Shown here one piece after another: positions 20,497 to 29,847 of a stretch of 64,000 nucleotides of DNA. The notes below the pieces were generated by a model, which saw only the letters and a program-made list of their open reading frames with translations, did not search any database and was not told the DNA's origin. Every line of letters starts with the position of its first letter. Position 1 is the first letter of the stretch. The stretch is from an uncultured Pseudoalteromonas sp. Lineage in GTDB: Bacteria > Pseudomonadota > Gammaproteobacteria > Enterobacterales > Alteromonadaceae. Location: NCBI GenBank assembly GCA_947493455.1, contig CANLRB010000018.1, positions 31,459 through 95,458 on the forward strand, in the 5' to 3' direction. A program made the translations under genes and the position numbers.

Positions 20497-22827
20497 TCAT
20501 TTTATGTCAACGCGTTTACTGGCTTTCAAATATTGTATTTTGTAACCTGAAAATTTAGGTAATTGCCAGCGGTTAGGCGCGTCTTTTCGCTGTCCTTCGA
20601 GGTAATGTAAAACCACTTTTTTGGCACGAATAAAGTACTCACAGCGTAATTTTTGTTGAGGCAACTGGATAGTGAGGGGGTAATTTTCTGCGAACTGAGC
20701 TAATTCATCGTCGGGGGTGCCAACGTAATAAAAATCGGTATCATCAAAAAGCTGTATATCCTCAAACTCGCATAACTCAAGGTCACAAATAAGTTGAGTT
20801 AAATGCAGCTCTGGTTCTCTGATAGTTAAATCGGTTTGATTCACTTCGTTAAATAAGCTGTATGTCGCAAATTGGTGTTGTAGTTTGTTGTATAGCTCTG
20901 GGAAAATTAGCTGCGCTTTTATTGCCATGACAAGTGCTTGATTTAAATCATCTGCTGTTAACGTGTTAATCTGCGTCGATAAAGAAATTCCCGCATACTG
21001 CATTTGGTATTCACCTAACAATTGTTCGTCTTTTAGGATCACATTTGTCAGCGTTCTTGTTGCGATATTGGTTTGCAATAGCTGCGATAGATTCAGCGGA
21101 GCGGCAACCGTTGCGAGTGTTTTAGCATCTTTAATACCGCGCCCGGCAAGCGTGTGTGTTTTTAACACAAAAATGGCGTCAACATCGTCTGAAACGCGAG
21201 AGTCTTTACTTAAGACGACTTCATCGTAACCGTTACCAAAACTACCCCGGCGATTTTGTTTATTAATATAAACTTGGCTCGGCAGTTGATTGACTAATGC
21301 AGCTATGAGGGCTGAGTAATCATAATTGGCAAACTGTTTGATGTTGGGCAACTGTTGTTGGTCGCGCAAATTGCTGCTAAATTGTAGTGCTTCATTCAAG
21401 GCGTTTGGTTCAGTTGTTACAATTTCACTTAATTGACCGCGAAGTGTGGCAATTGCCAGTTCAATATCACAGCGATGCTTTACTATTTTTTCTAATTCTG
21501 TTTGCGTTTCAATTGATTGGTCTACGGTGTAGACTTTTGCTGGCACTGCAACGATAGAAACGAGGTCGATAATCGCTTGTTTCGTGGCACTGGATGTATC
21601 GCAATTAACTAAATGAGCAAGTGGTGCATCAAGTGGCAATGCGTAAAGAGACTTGCCGTATTCGGTTGCTCTATGTTGCTCATCAATGGCGCAAATGGAT
21701 TTCAGTGTCTCGATTGCTTTTTTTAATGCGCTCTCTGGCAAGCGCTCGATAAACTCAAGCTCCGAGATATTGAAATCTGACGCGGCACACGCAAGTACCA
21801 TTTCAATTAAATTTTCGCGCTGTGTTTCAGGAGGGGTGTGTGTTATGAGTGGGGCAGTTTCACCATACAGAGCAATACACAAACCGGGTTTGACACGGCC
21901 TGCACGACCGCGACGTTGCAATTTTGAATCGTTTGAAATGGCGCTCAGCGCGAGCACACTGCGACCGTTTCTTAAATGGGTTCGGCGTTCAAGACCCGAA
22001 TCAATGACGCAATCTATGCCCGGGATAGTCAACGACGTTTCGGCAACATTGGTCGCAAGCACAATACGACGTCGATTTGCGATATTAAGCGCAGCACTTT
22101 GTTGTGTAATCGTACTGCCACCGTGAAGCTGCACCACTTCGCAGTCGAGTTCTTTAAGTTGGCTAGCGGCCTGCTGAATTTCTCCCTTGCCCGGTAAAAA
22201 AACGAGAATATCGTCATTACACGCGGCTAAGGCGTATTCACAGGCTTGTTGTACGCGATCACTCAAGTTTTCTTTTGATGGCATGTCGCGTTTATTACTT
22301 GCGATGTATTTACACGCGACATCAAATTGCTTACCGGCTGCTGTGAGTAATTCACACTCCAAGTAATTTGCAATCGCACTTGCGTGCAATGTCGCCGACG
22401 TAATGACGATACGATGCGAGTTACTTTGTTTGAGCATCGCCAGTAGCAAATCTGTATCCCAACGTCGTTCATGAAATTCATCAATTATGACCACATCGAA
22501 CGCGTTTAAGTTATCTTCCATAAACCAGCGCAGTGCAACACCTGGCGTTGCAAATACAATTTTTGTTAGATCTGATGTATGGTTTTCAAAACGAATACTG
22601 TAGCCAACCTCTTGCCCTAATTCACATTCGACTTGTGCGGCAACGTAGTGGGCAAGGCTGACACAGGCAATACGGCGAGGTTCGATGACCAGGACGCGAC
22701 CTGCGTGTTTGCACCAAAGCGGCAGCTGGGTTGATTTTCCGGTTCCAGTGGCTGCGCTTACCAACACGTGGTTGGATTTTACTGCTTCTAGAAAATTGGC
22801 TTTTATTGAGTCTATTGGTAATTGCAT
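20497..22827 (-). CDS. hrpB: ATP-dependent helicase HrpB
   Basis: This is a DEAH-type superfamily 2 helicase. The 776 residues show Walker A (ATGTGKSTQLP, K31), Walker B as DEFH (VVIIDEFHERRWDTDLL), SAT motif (IVITSATLHA) and motif VI (LQRRGRAGRVKPG). The C-terminal half fits the HrpB-specific region. It is slightly shorter than E. coli HrpB. The cellular role of HrpB is still poorly defined. It is transcribed alone, convergent with the CAT-like gene and divergent from the methyltransferase gene. Confidence 0.94.
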   Translation of the reverse strand: MQLPIDSIKANFLEAVKSNHVLVSAATGTGKSTQLPLWCKHAGRVLVIEPRRIACVSLAHYVAAQVECELGQEVGYSIRFENHTSDLTKIVFATPGVALRWFMEDNLNAFDVVIIDEFHERRWDTDLLLAMLKQSNSHRIVITSATLHASAIANYLECELLTAAGKQFDVACKYIASNKRDMPSKENLSDRVQQACEYALAACNDDILVFLPGKGEIQQAASQLKELDCEVVQLHGGSTITQQSAALNIANRRRIVLATNVAETSLTIPGIDCVIDSGLERRTHLRNGRSVLALSAISNDSKLQRRGRAGRVKPGLCIALYGETAPLITHTPPETQRENLIEMVLACAASDFNISELEFIERLPESALKKAIETLKSICAIDEQHRATEYGKSLYALPLDAPLAHLVNCDTSSATKQAIIDLVSIVAVPAKVYTVDQSIETQTELEKIVKHRCDIELAIATLRGQLSEIVTTEPNALNEALQFSSNLRDQQQLPNIKQFANYDYSALIAALVNQLPSQVYINKQNRRGSFGNGYDEVVLSKDSRVSDDVDAIFVLKTHTLAGRGIKDAKTLATVAAPLNLSQLLQTNIATRTLTNVILKDEQLLGEYQMQYAGISLSTQINTLTADDLNQALVMAIKAQLIFPELYNKLQHQFATYSLFNEVNQTDLTIREPELHLTQLICDLELCEFEDIQLFDDTDFYYVGTPDDELAQFAENYPLTIQLPQQKLRCEYFIRAKKVVLHYLEGQRKDAPNRWQLPKFSGYKIQYLKASKRVDIK

Positions 22828-22947
22828 ATGGGGGCGGGTGGCTACTATTTTCTGTCGCTAGAATAGCAAAATTTGCTCTATTTGAATATTGTCATAATTC
22901 GATATAATACATCACTATAAATTGACAACTGATAGATAGAGTATCAC

Positions 22948-23904
22948 TTGAAAAAAATTGCGATTCTTGTATCACCTTTAGCGAAAGGTGCTTATTTTAA
23001 TGATGTGGTTGATGTTGCGGAAAAAGAACTGCGTTTAGTGAGTCCTCATATTGAAATAGAACACCGACTGATCGGCGAGATGTTATTTTTCTTAGTCAAC
23101 ATAGAAAGTTCGAAGATAATTGATATTACCCGTTTATCTTTTGTGCAGGGCGTGTTTGATATCGAAGGCGAGCTATTTAGACCCATCGCCCTTGAAAACC
23201 CGTTTTCATTGCATGCTGACTTTGTATTTGGTTCTAAGTTTAAGGGAAAAACCAATGAACTACTGACTCAGTTTTTAATTAACATCGGCTTGCATTTTGT
23301 TGATAAACCAACAAGTGAAATTAAACTACTTGATCCCATGTGTGGGCGCGGTACAACGCTTATGTGGGCGATGCGTTACGGTATTCGTTCAAAGGGTATA
23401 GAACAAGACGTCAAAGCCATTCCCGAAGTCCGTCAAATTATCAAGAAGTGGACCAAAATACACCGTCAAAAACACAGTTTGAAAGAGGGGTTTATTGGCA
23501 AAAAAAATAAACAAAACAAGGGGCTGTTTATTGATTTTGTTGCCAATGAAACACAGACTCGAATCATTAATGGTGATGCCCGAGAAGCAAATCAAATCTT
23601 AAAAAATGAAAAGTTTCATTTATTAGTTAGTGATATACCTTATGGTGTGCAACATTTCACAACTGAAAATACGCGTAATCCACTTAGTGTACTTGCCGAA
23701 TGTGCGCCTAGCTGGAGCCAATGTTTACATACAGGCGGCGTATTGGTGCTTGCCTTTAATCGCTATATTCCAAAACGCCAAGCACTTATCGACGTATTTA
23801 CCCCTCATGAACTCGAAGTGATTGATTTTAGCGCATCGCACCGCATGAGTGAATCAATCGTGCGCGATATTGTCGTGCTTAGAAAAGTGAAGTCAAAGTC
23901 CTAA
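22948..23904 (+). CDS. TRM11/RlmKL-like SAM-dependent RNA methyltransferase
   Basis: The 318-residue protein carries the UPF0020 type methylase core: LLDPMCGRGTTLMWAM (motif I, about residue 128), GIEQD (motif II) and SDIPYGVQH (motif IV, resembling D-P-P-Y with Ile in place of the first Pro). An N-terminal 110-residue region precedes it, too short for a full THUMP domain. The family methylates guanosine or adenosine in tRNA or rRNA, so an RNA target is likely but unspecified. The start is TTG at 22948 with a weak SD. Gene order suggests independent transcription. The D-I-P-Y variant is worth noting for substrate prediction. Confidence 0.82.
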   Translation: MKKIAILVSPLAKGAYFNDVVDVAEKELRLVSPHIEIEHRLIGEMLFFLVNIESSKIIDITRLSFVQGVFDIEGELFRPIALENPFSLHADFVFGSKFKGKTNELLTQFLINIGLHFVDKPTSEIKLLDPMCGRGTTLMWAMRYGIRSKGIEQDVKAIPEVRQIIKKWTKIHRQKHSLKEGFIGKKNKQNKGLFIDFVANETQTRIINGDAREANQILKNEKFHLLVSDIPYGVQHFTTENTRNPLSVLAECAPSWSQCLHTGGVLVLAFNRYIPKRQALIDVFTPHELEVIDFSASHRMSESIVRDIVVLRKVKSKS

Positions 23905-23939
23905 GTCATATTCACGACACTTGAATATAGTGAAGATCC

Positions 23940-23974
23940 CCCCATGTTTATAATATGAAGTTATAAACATGGGG
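23940..23974. promoter_or_regulatory. Perfect 14-bp inverted repeat at the mtfA start
   Basis: CCCCATGTTTATAA (23940-23953) and TTATAAACATGGGG (23961-23974) are exact complements around a 7-nt spacer. The left arm contains a perfect TATAAT (23949-23954). The right arm ends in GGGG, the best SD for the ATG at 23981. It may be an operator over the -10 box or an SD-hiding hairpin. Confidence 0.75.
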
Positions 23975-23980
23975 CGATTT

Positions 23981-24811
23981 ATGCTCGAATTTTTCATGCT
24001 ACTGACAATGGGCGTTGGCTGCGCAGCTTATTGGTACAGTGACGAACTTAAACGTTTATATTGGCAACGTAAGCTTAACGGCGTCAATCTATCTGACGAT
24101 GAACGCGCATTTTTAGAACGTGTAATGCCAATTTATCGCAATATGACTGATAGCGATAGATCTCAGTTAGAGCGTCAGGTAGTTTGGTTTTTACATAATA
24201 TTAGCTTTTTAGGCCGTGATGGTTTGGTGGTTACCGACGTCATGAAATTGGTGATTGCAGCTAATGCGTGTTTGTTGGTATTAAAAAAGCCATGGCCGCT
24301 GTTTCCCAATGTAAAACAAGTGTTGTTATACCCGAGTGCATATTACGCATCGGAGCAACGTCGCGATAGTGCTGGTTTAGTGGCATATCATGACGTGGTG
24401 CGACAAGGCGAATCATGGCCTGGCGGTACATTAGTGTTATCTTGGCACGATGTTGTGCAAGGGTGTAAGTTACCAGAAGATGGGCACAATTTGGTGTTTC
24501 ATGAATTTGCACATCAACTCGATCAGCAAACCGGAAGCACAACGGGTACACCCGCGTTGCCAAATAAGTCTATGTATGCCAAATGGGCGCGTGAATTTTC
24601 ACGTGCGTTTAATATGTTGAAAACAAATATCGCATATGGCATGCCAAATACTATTCACCAGTATGGAGCAACGAATGAGGCGGAGTTTTTTGCCGTAGTG
24701 ACGGAGACGTTTCTTGAAAAGCCGGATGAGTTAAATCGCTTTGACGCGAGTATTTTTAACTTGCTGTGTGACTATTATGAATTTGATCCACGACAGTGGT
24801 ATCTTAAATAG
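23981..24811 (+). CDS. mtfA: MtfA zinc peptidase (Mlc titration factor)
   Basis: MtfA is an M90 metallopeptidase that in E. coli binds the glucose repressor Mlc (DgsA) and modulates ptsG expression. I prefer the ATG at 23981 because GGGG lies 7 bp upstream; an ATG at 23969 would add four residues. The 276-residue protein has a hydrophobic N-terminal segment (about 4-17) and the zinc motif H174-E-F-A-H178 in NLVFHEFAHQLDQQTG. 'ATNEAEFFAVVTETFLEKP' supplies the distal Glu ligand region. No mlc or pts gene is in the window, so the partner here is unknown. The perfect dyad over its start suggests tight control. Confidence 0.92.
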   Translation: MLEFFMLLTMGVGCAAYWYSDELKRLYWQRKLNGVNLSDDERAFLERVMPIYRNMTDSDRSQLERQVVWFLHNISFLGRDGLVVTDVMKLVIAANACLLVLKKPWPLFPNVKQVLLYPSAYYASEQRRDSAGLVAYHDVVRQGESWPGGTLVLSWHDVVQGCKLPEDGHNLVFHEFAHQLDQQTGSTTGTPALPNKSMYAKWAREFSRAFNMLKTNIAYGMPNTIHQYGATNEAEFFAVVTETFLEKPDELNRFDASIFNLLCDYYEFDPRQWYLK

Positions 24812-24814
24812 ACA

Positions 24815-24848
24815 TAAAAAAAGCAGCTGACGCTGCTTTTTAAAAAAA
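24815..24848. terminator. Bidirectional terminator between mtfA and the small Lys/Ala-rich gene
   Basis: AAAAGCAGC and GCTGCTTTT pair around a 4-nt loop (TGAC), with A-runs on both outer sides serving both convergent genes. Confidence 0.88.
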
Positions 24849-24856
24849 CTGTCAGA

Positions 24857-25237
24857 TTAAACAACGCCGCGAGGTAAACGCGTGTCGTGATCTTTTTCAG
24901 CAAGCTCTTTAATCCAGTATTCCTCTGCAGTGAAACCTTCACCACTTTGACTCACTACTGTATATTCTTTTTGTTTGCTCACTGACTCAGTCTTAGCCGG
25001 CTTAGCTTTCGCCTTTGCTTTTGGTTTTTCAGCTTTTGCTGGTTTTTCTTCAGCAACTGCTGCACCACCTGATGCAAGTTCTTCGGCAAGCGCAGCAAGA
25101 TCAGCTAAACGCATGTTTTTGCCGCCATCAACACTATACCAACCGCTTTTAGCGACAACTTCAGGTTTTTTACCGTTCGCTGCTTGGTATGCATTTTCAA
25201 ATGCTGCAAGCACTTCAGTTTTATCAAGTTTACTCAT
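24857..25237 (-). CDS. Small Lys/Ala-rich protein, conserved hypothetical
   Basis: The 126-residue protein has an ordered N-terminal part (1-55: MSKLDKTEVLAAFENAYQAA, then GWYSVDGGKNMRLADLAALAEEL). A low-complexity Ala/Lys/Pro linker follows (about 58-85, repeats of KPAKAEKPKAKAKAKPAK). The short ordered C-terminus includes FTAEEYWIKELAEKDHDTRLPRGVV. The linker looks like those of nucleoid-associated proteins, but I see no known DNA-binding motif. The N- and C-terminal parts look like separate conserved elements. No function is assigned. Confidence 0.75.
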   Translation of the reverse strand: MSKLDKTEVLAAFENAYQAANGKKPEVVAKSGWYSVDGGKNMRLADLAALAEELASGGAAVAEEKPAKAEKPKAKAKAKPAKTESVSKQKEYTVVSQSGEGFTAEEYWIKELAEKDHDTRLPRGVV

Positions 25238-25380
25238 CGTATATCCCGTTTATTGATACGAAGATTTGAAAACAGTAGTTATACCGAATTTCCTACTAAT
25301 TTTCAATTTTTTAAGATTTTTCTTTATTTTCTGGCTTGAGTTGAGGACAATTTGGCTAAAATAGGCAAGATTTATAGACT

Positions 25381-26127
25381 ATGAAATTAATCGAACTCGT
25401 CGCTGAACTCGACAAACTACTTGAGCCAAATAACGTAGGCGATTTCTGCCCAAATGGGTTGCAAGTAGAAGGTAAAAGCGACGTTAAAAAAATAATCACA
25501 GGTGTAACCGCAAGCCAAGCCCTTATTGATAGAGCAATAGAACAAGGTGCCGATGCCGTTTTAGTTCACCACGGTTATTTTTGGAAAGGCGAAGCCTACC
25601 CAATCACGGGCATGAAGAAGAATCGAATCGCTGCATTAATAAAAAATGATATAAGCTTAATCGCCTATCATTTACCGATTGATGTCCATACTGAATACGG
25701 AAATAACGCTCAAATAGCGGCCCTATTTGATATTGATGTTATTGGCCCATTGGATGATGCTGGTATTGTTGTACAGGGGCGTTTTAAGCAACCGATTAGT
25801 GCTGAAGAATTAGCAACACGTATTGACTGTACGTTAAAGCGTAAGCCGCTTGTAAGCTCTGTGCGCAATAAACCGATTGAAACAATTGCTTGGTGCACCG
25901 GCGGTGGACAAGGTTATATTGATTTAGCGGCAGCGAATGGAATTGACGCGTACCTGACCGGTGAAGCATCAGAACAAACAATTCATTCGTCACGTGAGTT
26001 AGGAATTGATTTTTTTGCCGCAGGTCATCATGCAACAGAGCGTTATGGCGTAAAACGAGTTGGTGAGTATTTAGCTGAACAGTTTAACTTAGACGTGGAA
26101 TTTATTGATATCGATAATCCGGTTTAA
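25381..26127 (+). CDS. Nif3-like dinuclear metal center protein
   Basis: This 248-residue member of the Nif3/YbgI (DUF34) family has the metal-binding motifs VLVHHGYFWKG (HH about residue 64), YHLPIDVH and FFAAGHHATERYGV. E. coli YbgI forms a toroidal hexamer with a two-metal site. Some relatives are annotated as GTP cyclohydrolase I type 2, but the cellular role remains unsettled. There is no clear SD before the ATG. It ends at a terminator shared with metR. Confidence 0.92.
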   Translation: MKLIELVAELDKLLEPNNVGDFCPNGLQVEGKSDVKKIITGVTASQALIDRAIEQGADAVLVHHGYFWKGEAYPITGMKKNRIAALIKNDISLIAYHLPIDVHTEYGNNAQIAALFDIDVIGPLDDAGIVVQGRFKQPISAEELATRIDCTLKRKPLVSSVRNKPIETIAWCTGGGQGYIDLAAANGIDAYLTGEASEQTIHSSRELGIDFFAAGHHATERYGVKRVGEYLAEQFNLDVEFIDIDNPV

Positions 26128-26136
26128 ATTCGAATA

Positions 26137-26167
26137 ATAAAAAAGAAGGCATGGCCTTCTTTTTTAT
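26137..26167. terminator. Bidirectional terminator between the Nif3-like gene and metR
   Basis: AAAAAAGAAGGC and GCCTTCTTTTTT pair around ATG. A- and T-runs flank both sides, so it can serve both convergent genes. Confidence 0.9.
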
Positions 26168-27060
26168 TTTTTGACAACAATATTTTTTTCTTTGCATGTA
26201 TTTAGAAAGTGGCGATAGACAGGGTTGTCAACCATTTGCTTTTTCATTGCTAAATACATAGGTCGTGTTAAACCGAGTGCGCCAAGCGGAATAGACTTGA
26301 TTAAGCCCTGACTTTCGTAGGGTGTGACCAACCAATCGGGCAATGCGGCCACGCCCATGCCTGCGCTCACCAATTGAAATATAAGTAAGCCTTGGTCGAC
26401 ATTTTTCAATGTCCCGTCGAATCGCGCGCCTTGAATAAAATGCTTAAATATATCTTGGCGTTCGCGCGGTATTGGGTATGAAATAATGGTTTCATCTTTT
26501 AAATCAAGTGCCGTGACATAGGCTTTTTTTGCCAGTGGGTGATCTGGGCTGACGATAAGCTTTAATTTAAAGTCAAATAAATGCGCATACTCAATTGACT
26601 CGGTGTCGCGCACATCAGAGGTTAATACTAAATCCAACTCATCATTTATTAAATCGGGAATTGCGTCATAGCTAAAGCCCCGTTCATAGTCGACTTTAAT
26701 ATCTGGCCAGAAGTTATTGAACTCTTTAATGGTTGGTAATAACCAATGAAAACAAGCATGGCATTCAACACTTAAACGCAGTTGCGATATCGGTTGGTTG
26801 AGGCTTTCTTTCAAGCGACATTTTGCCGCTTCGACTTTTGGCAATACCTCGTTGGCAAGTTCAAGCAATAACATACCTTGTGGTGTAAATCGAACAGGGT
26901 GCGTTTTTCTTTCGAATAGTTGGCAATCCAATTTGTTTTCAAGGTCTTTTATTTGGTGTGACAACGCGGATTGAGTTAAAAATAATTCTCGCGCTGTGTT
27001 GACCAACGAACCGGTATTTTTCAGGGTCGATATCGTTTTTAGGTGTTTTATGTCAATCAT
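26164..27060 (-). CDS. metR: HTH-type transcriptional regulator MetR
   Basis: MetR is a LysR-type activator of methionine synthesis genes (metE, metH and others) using homocysteine as co-regulator. The 298-residue protein aligns closely with E. coli MetR: MIDIKHLKTISTLKNTGSL, TQSALSHQIKDLE in the HTH, RFTPQGMLLLELANEVLP, the 'VECHACFHWLLPTI' of the effector domain and 'LDLVLTSD'. It lies alone; no metE is divergent from it, unlike E. coli. A sigma-70 promoter with a MetJ-box pair at its -35 lies 50-90 bp upstream, so methionine repression is predicted. Confidence 0.93.
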   Translation of the reverse strand: MIDIKHLKTISTLKNTGSLVNTARELFLTQSALSHQIKDLENKLDCQLFERKTHPVRFTPQGMLLLELANEVLPKVEAAKCRLKESLNQPISQLRLSVECHACFHWLLPTIKEFNNFWPDIKVDYERGFSYDAIPDLINDELDLVLTSDVRDTESIEYAHLFDFKLKLIVSPDHPLAKKAYVTALDLKDETIISYPIPRERQDIFKHFIQGARFDGTLKNVDQGLLIFQLVSAGMGVAALPDWLVTPYESQGLIKSIPLGALGLTRPMYLAMKKQMVDNPVYRHFLNTCKEKNIVVKK

Positions 27061-27108
27061 CTTTAATTTTACTCATAATTAAGTGTATCTTCGCGAGAGA
27101 GGATTCGA

Positions 27109-27150
27109 ATAATATCGTTATAGCGTGTTTATATCAACATCTAGACGTCT
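27109..27150 (-). promoter_or_regulatory. metR promoter with MetJ operator
   Basis: On the minus strand TTGATA (27132-27137) and TATTAT (27109-27114) are 17 bp apart. Directly upstream and overlapping the -35 is AGACGTCT-AGATGTTG: one perfect met box (27143-27150) and one 5-of-8 box. MetJ binds tandem 8-bp boxes of consensus AGACGTCT. Confidence 0.72.
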
Positions 27151-27367
27151 AAAATTCGTAATTTTCATAAAAATAATTTATATATTATATATTTTGCGGA
27201 AATAAATTGATATTTGGCGTTGTGAAATAATTAAAAATAGGAACAGCTAGGTTGCCTACATTAAATTTATTCAATACTAGTTAAGGTTCGTTTTACGATA
27301 GGCAACACTAAAGGCGCCTCATTTAGGTGAGGCACTAGGCGTAGAAAAAGATTATGTTCGGTGATGT
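27151..27367. other. Intergenic region with hairpin after the GGDEF-EAL gene
   Basis: No gene is seen between metR and 27368. A hairpin (GCCTCA, 6-nt loop, TGAGGC at about 27316-27333) lies past the GGDEF-EAL stop. It may be a weak terminator, since the U-run is poor. Confidence 0.45.
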
Positions 27368-29770
27368 TTATTTGTTAGTTTGAGGTAAAAAAGCAATCGC
27401 TTTTGATGGTGGCATAGGTTTGGCGATTAAATACCCTTGACCATATTTACAGGTGGTTTTTTGCAGAATTTCGAGCTGCTCTTGTGTTTCTATTCCTTCA
27501 GCGACTACTTCTAGTTTCAGTGATTCTGCCAAAGTTAAAATTGCTTCAACCAGAGGTTTACTGTCACCCTCGGCAATGTTATCAATAAAGCTCTTATCTA
27601 TTTTTAGTATGTGAATAGGCAGTTGGTGTAAATAACCTAGCGCTGAATAGCCGGTACCAAAATCATCTAAGCATAGCTTTACATCCAGCGGTTTTAGCCC
27701 TTCGATAATACGCGTCGCTAAATCGAGGTTTTCAATGAGACCGGACTCGGTTATTTCGATGCACAAAATACCTTTGTTAAGCTTATAATCATTGTAAATG
27801 CTGTGAATAAAATCAACAAAATCAAGGCTTGAAAAATGGCGTGATGACACATTAACGGTGACTTTAAAATGCTCTGGTAAGTGTGTTTGCCATTTTGCAA
27901 GCTGTTTGGCGGCTAAGTGCAATATATGCATATCAAGCGCTAAAATTTGCCCTGTTTCCTCGGCTATAGTGATGAAGTCACCGGGCGAGACAAAGCCGCG
28001 CTCTGGATGGTGCCATCGCACCAATGCTTCAAAGGCGACAATGCGTTGGCTATTCAGTGCGAAAATAGGTTGATAGTAAAGCTCAAATTCATCGTTGGCG
28101 ATGCCATTTTGAATATCGCGTTCAATAAGCGCGGCACCTTTTAGCTTTTCGCGCATTGACTCATTAAAGAATTGCACTTGGCCACGACCTAAAGATTTTG
28201 CTTCGTACATTGCAGCGTCAGCGCGCTGCAAAATCTTATAGGCTTCGTCAGTTGCTTTATTGGCAAAGGCAACCCCAGTACTGGTTGACGCCTGCAAAAT
28301 ATGCTCGTCAATAATCAAAGGCTCTTCTAATACTGTTTGGATTCGAGCAATTAGCTCAGCAACGGTATTTTGATCAGATATATTTTCGACTAAAATAGCG
28401 AACTCGTCGCCGCCTAAGCGCGCAAAGGTATCCATTTCACGTATACAGGTTTTGATTAAACGACAAATTTCAATTAAAAACTTATCGCCGACTTGATGCC
28501 CCAAGGTGTCGTTAATAATTTTAAAGCGGTCAAAATCTAAGTAGAGCAGGGCATGTACTTGCCCTTCGTCTTGCCTTGCAAGTCTTGAGATTGCATGGCT
28601 CAAACGATCAATCAGTAATGCGCGATTGGCAAGTCCCGTTAATTCATCATGCAATACTTTGTGCTGTAAACTTTGTCGTGTGAGTGCGCGGTTAAGCGCT
28701 AAGCTCAATTGGCGGCTTATATAAGTTAAGATATCTTGATCGTGCTGCGAATACATGACGTTTTCGTCGTAACTTTGTATTACAACAATACCTTGCTTAC
28801 CTTCGCTCAAATCAAATGGCACCCCGAGCCAGCTTTCGGGAAGCTCGCCTAGAATGTCAAAAGAGCCGCGCTCGCTGTGCGCTTGATATTGTTCTTTTGT
28901 CAGTAACAACGAACAATTACTTTTTATTGTAAACACCGATGCAGTTCGCGATACCAGGTCTTTATTAAAGCGTTTATATTTCGTACACGGGACCCCGTGC
29001 TCAATAATATACGGGATATCAAAATGCTCATTTTGTTTGTCGTAATAGGCGATAAATAAGTTTTCGGCAGGCAATAATGACGCGACAATCTCATGCAGGC
29101 CCGAATAAAAGTTATCCATGTCGACCGATTCGTACGTGAGGTTAGCCATTTGCAATAGGCCTTGCTCTAATTTTTGCGCTTGGTTGAGCTGGGCGACAGT
29201 GCTTTTGAGATCATCGAGCGTTTGGCATTGATTAATTTTAGCGCTCAACATCGACGCAACAGTGGTTAAAATTTCAAGGTGGTTTGCGTTAAAATAGTTT
29301 TCTTCAGGGTGCTCACAGTCAATGACACCCAAAACTTGATCGTTATATATTAACGGAATACAAATTTCCGACAGCGCAGGATTCGTATCGGCAAAATAGC
29401 GGGGGTCTTGTGCTAAGTTTCCGATTATTTCTGCCTGACCGGTCTGATAAACATGGCCTGTAATACCTGTACCAAAATTAATTTTGGTGGTATTTGCTTG
29501 GTATTGTAGGTTTTGATATTTGATCCCGGTTGCAGCGACTTGGATCAATGCTTGTTGCGAAGTGTCGGCTAAAAAGATTACGCAATCTACAAAGCCTAAG
29601 CGAAATACGACTTCATGTGTCACATAATCGAATAATTCATCGAGTTGGTTTAATTGAATAAGTGATGACGCAAAACGGTTAATAATAGACAGCTGCTCGG
29701 CTTTTAGCTCGAGCTGAGCAGCTTGTGCTTGAGATGAGTTGATTTGTACTACTTGGTCGTTTTTCGCCAT
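27368..29770 (-). CDS. GAF-GGDEF-EAL cyclic-di-GMP turnover protein
   Basis: The 800-residue protein has a GAF domain at about 25-170, a second GAF-like domain at about 215-370, a GGDEF domain with an intact RLGGDEF (453-457), and an EAL domain with an intact FEALVRW (581-583). An RxxD (REMD) lies five residues before GGDEF, the classic inhibitory site for c-di-GMP. The EAL part keeps IEITESGLI, LDDFGTGYSAL, LKIDKSFI and VAEGIET, so phosphodiesterase activity is plausible. There is no membrane segment. It could act as a cyclase, a phosphodiesterase or both; motifs alone do not decide. GAF ligands are unknown. Confidence 0.94.
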   Translation of the reverse strand: MAKNDQVVQINSSQAQAAQLELKAEQLSIINRFASSLIQLNQLDELFDYVTHEVVFRLGFVDCVIFLADTSQQALIQVAATGIKYQNLQYQANTTKINFGTGITGHVYQTGQAEIIGNLAQDPRYFADTNPALSEICIPLIYNDQVLGVIDCEHPEENYFNANHLEILTTVASMLSAKINQCQTLDDLKSTVAQLNQAQKLEQGLLQMANLTYESVDMDNFYSGLHEIVASLLPAENLFIAYYDKQNEHFDIPYIIEHGVPCTKYKRFNKDLVSRTASVFTIKSNCSLLLTKEQYQAHSERGSFDILGELPESWLGVPFDLSEGKQGIVVIQSYDENVMYSQHDQDILTYISRQLSLALNRALTRQSLQHKVLHDELTGLANRALLIDRLSHAISRLARQDEGQVHALLYLDFDRFKIINDTLGHQVGDKFLIEICRLIKTCIREMDTFARLGGDEFAILVENISDQNTVAELIARIQTVLEEPLIIDEHILQASTSTGVAFANKATDEAYKILQRADAAMYEAKSLGRGQVQFFNESMREKLKGAALIERDIQNGIANDEFELYYQPIFALNSQRIVAFEALVRWHHPERGFVSPGDFITIAEETGQILALDMHILHLAAKQLAKWQTHLPEHFKVTVNVSSRHFSSLDFVDFIHSIYNDYKLNKGILCIEITESGLIENLDLATRIIEGLKPLDVKLCLDDFGTGYSALGYLHQLPIHILKIDKSFIDNIAEGDSKPLVEAILTLAESLKLEVVAEGIETQEQLEILQKTTCKYGQGYLIAKPMPPSKAIAFLPQTNK

Positions 29771-29847
29771 ATCATCTTAATACTTGATACACATTAATAT
29801 TAATTTAACTTAGTGAACGCCAAGCCACAAATTTTTAGCTCAATTAT

